Shown piece by piece: positions 61,496-64,000 of a stretch of 64,000 nucleotides of DNA. How positions within the stretch are numbered: position 1 is the stretch's first letter; every line of letters starts with the position of its first letter. The stretch comes from Anaerolinea sp. GTDB lineage: Bacteria > Chloroflexota > Anaerolineae > Anaerolineales > Anaerolineaceae. Made by a program: the position numbers and the translations under genes. The notes beneath the pieces were generated by a model. That model searched no databases and was not told where the DNA came from. It was given only the letters and a program-made list of their open reading frames with translations. Location: NCBI GenBank assembly GCA_029975055.1, contig JARKPU010000010.1:96000-159999 (forward strand), given 5' to 3'.

Positions 61496-64000
61496 ATGCA
61501 TCCAAAGCATTTCAAGCGTCTCTCGGTCGTAGCCAGGGTTTCCCTGGCTGCCTGCCTGCTGCTGCTGGCGCTCAACGCGCAGCCCGCGCCGCCGGTGAAG
61601 GCCTTCACCGGCATGTGGACGCTGGCGGCCTCCATGACGTACGGCCGCTACGGCCACACAGCCACATTGATCGAGAGCGGCCCGCTGGCCGGGATGGTGC
61701 TGGTGGCGGGTGGCTGCCTTGAGGTGAGCATCCCGGGCGGGGGGACGGCCTCTTGCGCGGCGGCGGGCCAAACGGAACCTGCCGGGCAGACCGCCGAGTT
61801 ATATGACCCTTCCAACTCCACCGCTCCCTGGGCGCTCACCGCCAGCCTGACCACGCCGCGCGCCTACCATGTGGCGGCCCCGTTGAGCGGCGGCAGGGTG
61901 CTGGTGGCCGGCGGGGTGCACACATCCGCCACCAACGGCCTTTCGAGCGCCGAGATCTTTGACCCCACCGGCGGCCCCGGCGGAACGCCCGTCTGGACGC
62001 CCACCACGAACAGCATGGCGCACGCCCACACCAGCGCCACGGCCACCGTCCTGGATGACGGCCGTGTGCTGGTGGCGGGCGGTTACCCGGGCAGCATCAT
62101 GTCGGGCGACGCAACCAACACGGTGGAGATCTATGACCCCGCGGCGGGCACCTGGTCTTCGGCCCGGCCGATGAACCACGCCCGGGCGTATCACACCGCC
62201 ACGCTCATCCACCCGGCCGGCGCTTCAACGGGCAGGGTGCTGGTCGTCGGCGGTTCCACCTCCGGCTATTCCATCACCGGCGAGATCCTCGCCAGCGCGG
62301 AGGTGTATGACCCGGCCGCCAACACCTGGACGGACGTGGCTTCCATGGCGCACCCGCGTTCCGACCATGCCGCAGCCCTTCTGGAAGACGGCCGCGTCCT
62401 GGTGACCGGCGGGAACGACCCCGGCTCAGGCGAAGACGAGACCTACCTGACCAGCGTGGAAATCTACGACCCAGACGCCAACACCTGGGCCGAATCTACC
62501 CCGCTTTCCATCGCGCGCGGGTTCCACACCGCCACCCGGCTGGATTTCGGCCCTCAGAACGGCAAGGTGCTGGTGGCGGGCGGTTCGAACAGCACTTCCT
62601 CCGTGCTCTACACCGAGTTGTTCGACCCAGCCGCCCAAACCTGGGCCGACGCAGGCGATATCCTCGACCCATACGGGAGCCGCACCTCGCACACCGCCAC
62701 CATGCTGCTGAACGGCCAGGTGCTGCTGGCGGGCGGGTTCCTGGGCATCGGCAATGACCCGAGCGCGGACTCTTCCGCCGAGGTGTACTACCCCGGCATC
62801 CCGCAGACGATCACCGTCACACAAAGCGCGCCCGCGAGCGCCGCGTACCAATCCACTTTCAGCGTGGCGGCCACCGCCAGTTCCGGGTTGGAAGTGACCT
62901 ATTCCAGCGGCAGCCCGGGGGTGTGCACGGTTTCGGGCGCCGAGTTCACCATGGTCAGTGGCACCGGCACCTGCCTGGTGGAGTTCAACCAGCCCGGCGA
63001 CGGCACCTATGCGCCTGCGCCGAAGGTCACCCAGGAGGTGACGGCGTTGAAGCTCGATCAAAGCCTCACCATCACACAGGATGCGCCCGCAAGCGCCGCT
63101 TACCAATCCAAATTCAACGTGGCGGCCACGGCCAGCTCGGGGCTGGCGGTGATCTACGCCAGCGGCAGCCCGGGGGTGTGCACGGTTTCGGGCGCCGAGT
63201 TCACCATGACGAGCGGCAGCGGCACCTGCCTGGTGCAATTCACGCAGCCCGGCGACGCCAACTATAACACCGCCCCCACGCTCACCGGCAGCGTCGAGGC
63301 GCAGAAGATCGCCCAAACGATCACCGTCAACAGCCACGCACCGGCCACGGCAGGCTTCAACGAACACTTCAGCGTGGCGGCCACCGCCCCGGCCGGGGCG
63401 GTGAGCTATTCCAGCGCGGGCGCGTGCACAAACGCGGGGGCCGAGTTCACCATCACCGCCCCCAGCGGAACCTGCTCGGTGAAGTATGACCAGCCCGGCA
63501 ATGCCAACTACTTCGCGGCGCCCCAGGTGACGGAATCGGTCACCGCCGTCAAAGCCAATCAGACCATCACCGTCACCACGCACGCGCCAGCCACGGCTGT
63601 CTACGGGGCGCACTTCAGCGTGGCGGCCTCGGCCAGCTCGGGGCTGGCGGTGAGTTATTCCAGCGCGGGCGCGTGCACCAACTCAGGGGCCGATTTCACC
63701 ATGACAAGCGGCACCGGCACCTGCACGGTGATGTTCGACCAGCCCGGGAACGCCAATTACAACCCCGCCCCGCAGCTTTCGGAGAGCGTGAGCGCCCAAA
63801 AAGCCAGCCAGGCGATCAGCATCACCACGCACGCACCCGCCACGGCTGTCTACGGGGCGCACTTCAGCGTGGCGGCCTCGGCCAGCTCGGGGCTGGCGGT
63901 GAGCTATTCCAGCTCAGGCGTGTGCACCAACTCAGGGGCCGATTTCACCATGACAAGCGGCACCGGCACCTGCACGGTGATGTTCGACCAGCCCGGGAAC
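61496..64000 (+). CDS. Secreted Kelch-like protein with Ig-like repeats (partial, C-terminus off the right edge)
   Basis: 835 codons from ATG 61496 (GAAAGGGG upstream) to the edge, all open. Signal peptide VSLAACLLLLALNAQ. Residues about 40-435 are Kelch-type blades: each repeat has GHTATLI, DGRVLVAGG, EIYDPAAGTWSSA and the like. From residue 437 on, about 83-residue Ig-like domains repeat (HAPATAVYGAHFSVAASASS, GTCTVMFDQPGNANY), five being present so far. Each carries two Cys that could pair. It is a second large exported protein right after the PKD protein, with a 48-bp gap, so they may be co-transcribed. Likely surface attachment; no enzyme motif was seen. Confidence 0.88.
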   Translation, partial: MHPKHFKRLSVVARVSLAACLLLLALNAQPAPPVKAFTGMWTLAASMTYGRYGHTATLIESGPLAGMVLVAGGCLEVSIPGGGTASCAAAGQTEPAGQTAELYDPSNSTAPWALTASLTTPRAYHVAAPLSGGRVLVAGGVHTSATNGLSSAEIFDPTGGPGGTPVWTPTTNSMAHAHTSATATVLDDGRVLVAGGYPGSIMSGDATNTVEIYDPAAGTWSSARPMNHARAYHTATLIHPAGASTGRVLVVGGSTSGYSITGEILASAEVYDPAANTWTDVASMAHPRSDHAAALLEDGRVLVTGGNDPGSGEDETYLTSVEIYDPDANTWAESTPLSIARGFHTATRLDFGPQNGKVLVAGGSNSTSSVLYTELFDPAAQTWADAGDILDPYGSRTSHTATMLLNGQVLLAGGFLGIGNDPSADSSAEVYYPGIPQTITVTQSAPASAAYQSTFSVAATASSGLEVTYSSGSPGVCTVSGAEFTMVSGTGTCLVEFNQPGDGTYAPAPKVTQEVTALKLDQSLTITQDAPASAAYQSKFNVAATASSGLAVIYASGSPGVCTVSGAEFTMTSGSGTCLVQFTQPGDANYNTAPTLTGSVEAQKIAQTITVNSHAPATAGFNEHFSVAATAPAGAVSYSSAGACTNAGAEFTITAPSGTCSVKYDQPGNANYFAAPQVTESVTAVKANQTITVTTHAPATAVYGAHFSVAASASSGLAVSYSSAGACTNSGADFTMTSGTGTCTVMFDQPGNANYNPAPQLSESVSAQKASQAISITTHAPATAVYGAHFSVAASASSGLAVSYSSSGVCTNSGADFTMTSGTGTCTVMFDQPGN
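62804..64000 (+). repeat. Tandem 249-bp units encoding Ig-like domains
   Basis: At least five units. The last two visible units (63591-63751 and 63840-64000) differ at only four of 161 bases, with an offset of exactly 249 bp. Earlier units are more diverged. The array continues beyond the window. Confidence 0.92.

Overview
The window is high-GC DNA with the gene content of a heterotrophic member of the Chloroflexota, most likely class Anaerolineae. That placement is inferred from the mix of LacI-controlled sugar genes, DUF5667-type anti-sigma-like proteins, ECF sigma factors, large PKD/Ig repeat surface proteins and multiheme cytochromes; no rRNA, tRNA or other taxonomic marker was seen. I found no CRISPR array, insertion sequence, phage gene or replication origin.

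Layout. 0-3.4 kb: a GH65 glycoside phosphorylase/hydrolase (runs off the left edge) and its LacI regulator, both preceded by the same 14-bp palindromic operator. 3.6-5.4 kb: an ECF sigma factor overlapping a membrane DUF5667 protein. 5.6-12.7 kb: two large uncharacterised proteins and a tandem, eukaryote-like 6-phosphofructokinase. 12.7-25.1 kb: genes that look like drug handling, namely a DrrA-type ABC ATPase with two ABC-2 permeases, a short UvrA paralogue (UvrA2/DrrC type), a beta-propeller lipoprotein, a second BcrAB-like exporter and a rifampicin-phosphotransferase-like protein. 25.2-31.6 kb: a small membrane protein, a seven-heme cytochrome c, a Met-rich secreted protein next to a two-component system whose sensor carries the same Met-rich motif, an aldo/keto reductase and a secreted protein of unknown role.

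31.8-34.7 kb: an EACC1-like adaptor followed by a caspase-like protease with an EF-hand loop, a helical-repeat stretch and about 12 membrane helices. This two-gene unit resembles bacterial biological-conflict systems and is the most interesting locus here. It has a near-consensus promoter, an inverted repeat over that promoter, an apparently leaderless start and a strong terminator. 34.8-44.2 kb: a propeller lipoprotein, an M23 peptidase, a GH39 glycosidase, a secreted monoheme-like protein, a second ECF sigma/DUF5667 pair that shares a repeated domain with it, then SRPBCC and TPR proteins.

44.4-54.3 kb: a probable beta-glucoside utilisation locus, with LacI, a Tat-type family-5 solute-binding lipoprotein, Opp-type permeases and ATPases and a GH3 beta-glucosidase, all on the minus strand. 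54.4-55.7 kb: a cyclopropane-fatty-acid synthase. 55.9-64 kb: two giant secreted proteins, one with 12 PKD domains and one with Kelch-like and Ig-like repeats, the latter running off the right edge.

Start codons were chosen from ribosome-binding sites, signal peptides or family lengths where possible. Coordinates of promoters and terminators come from reading the bases by eye. All functions are inferred from motifs and family resemblance, without database searches.
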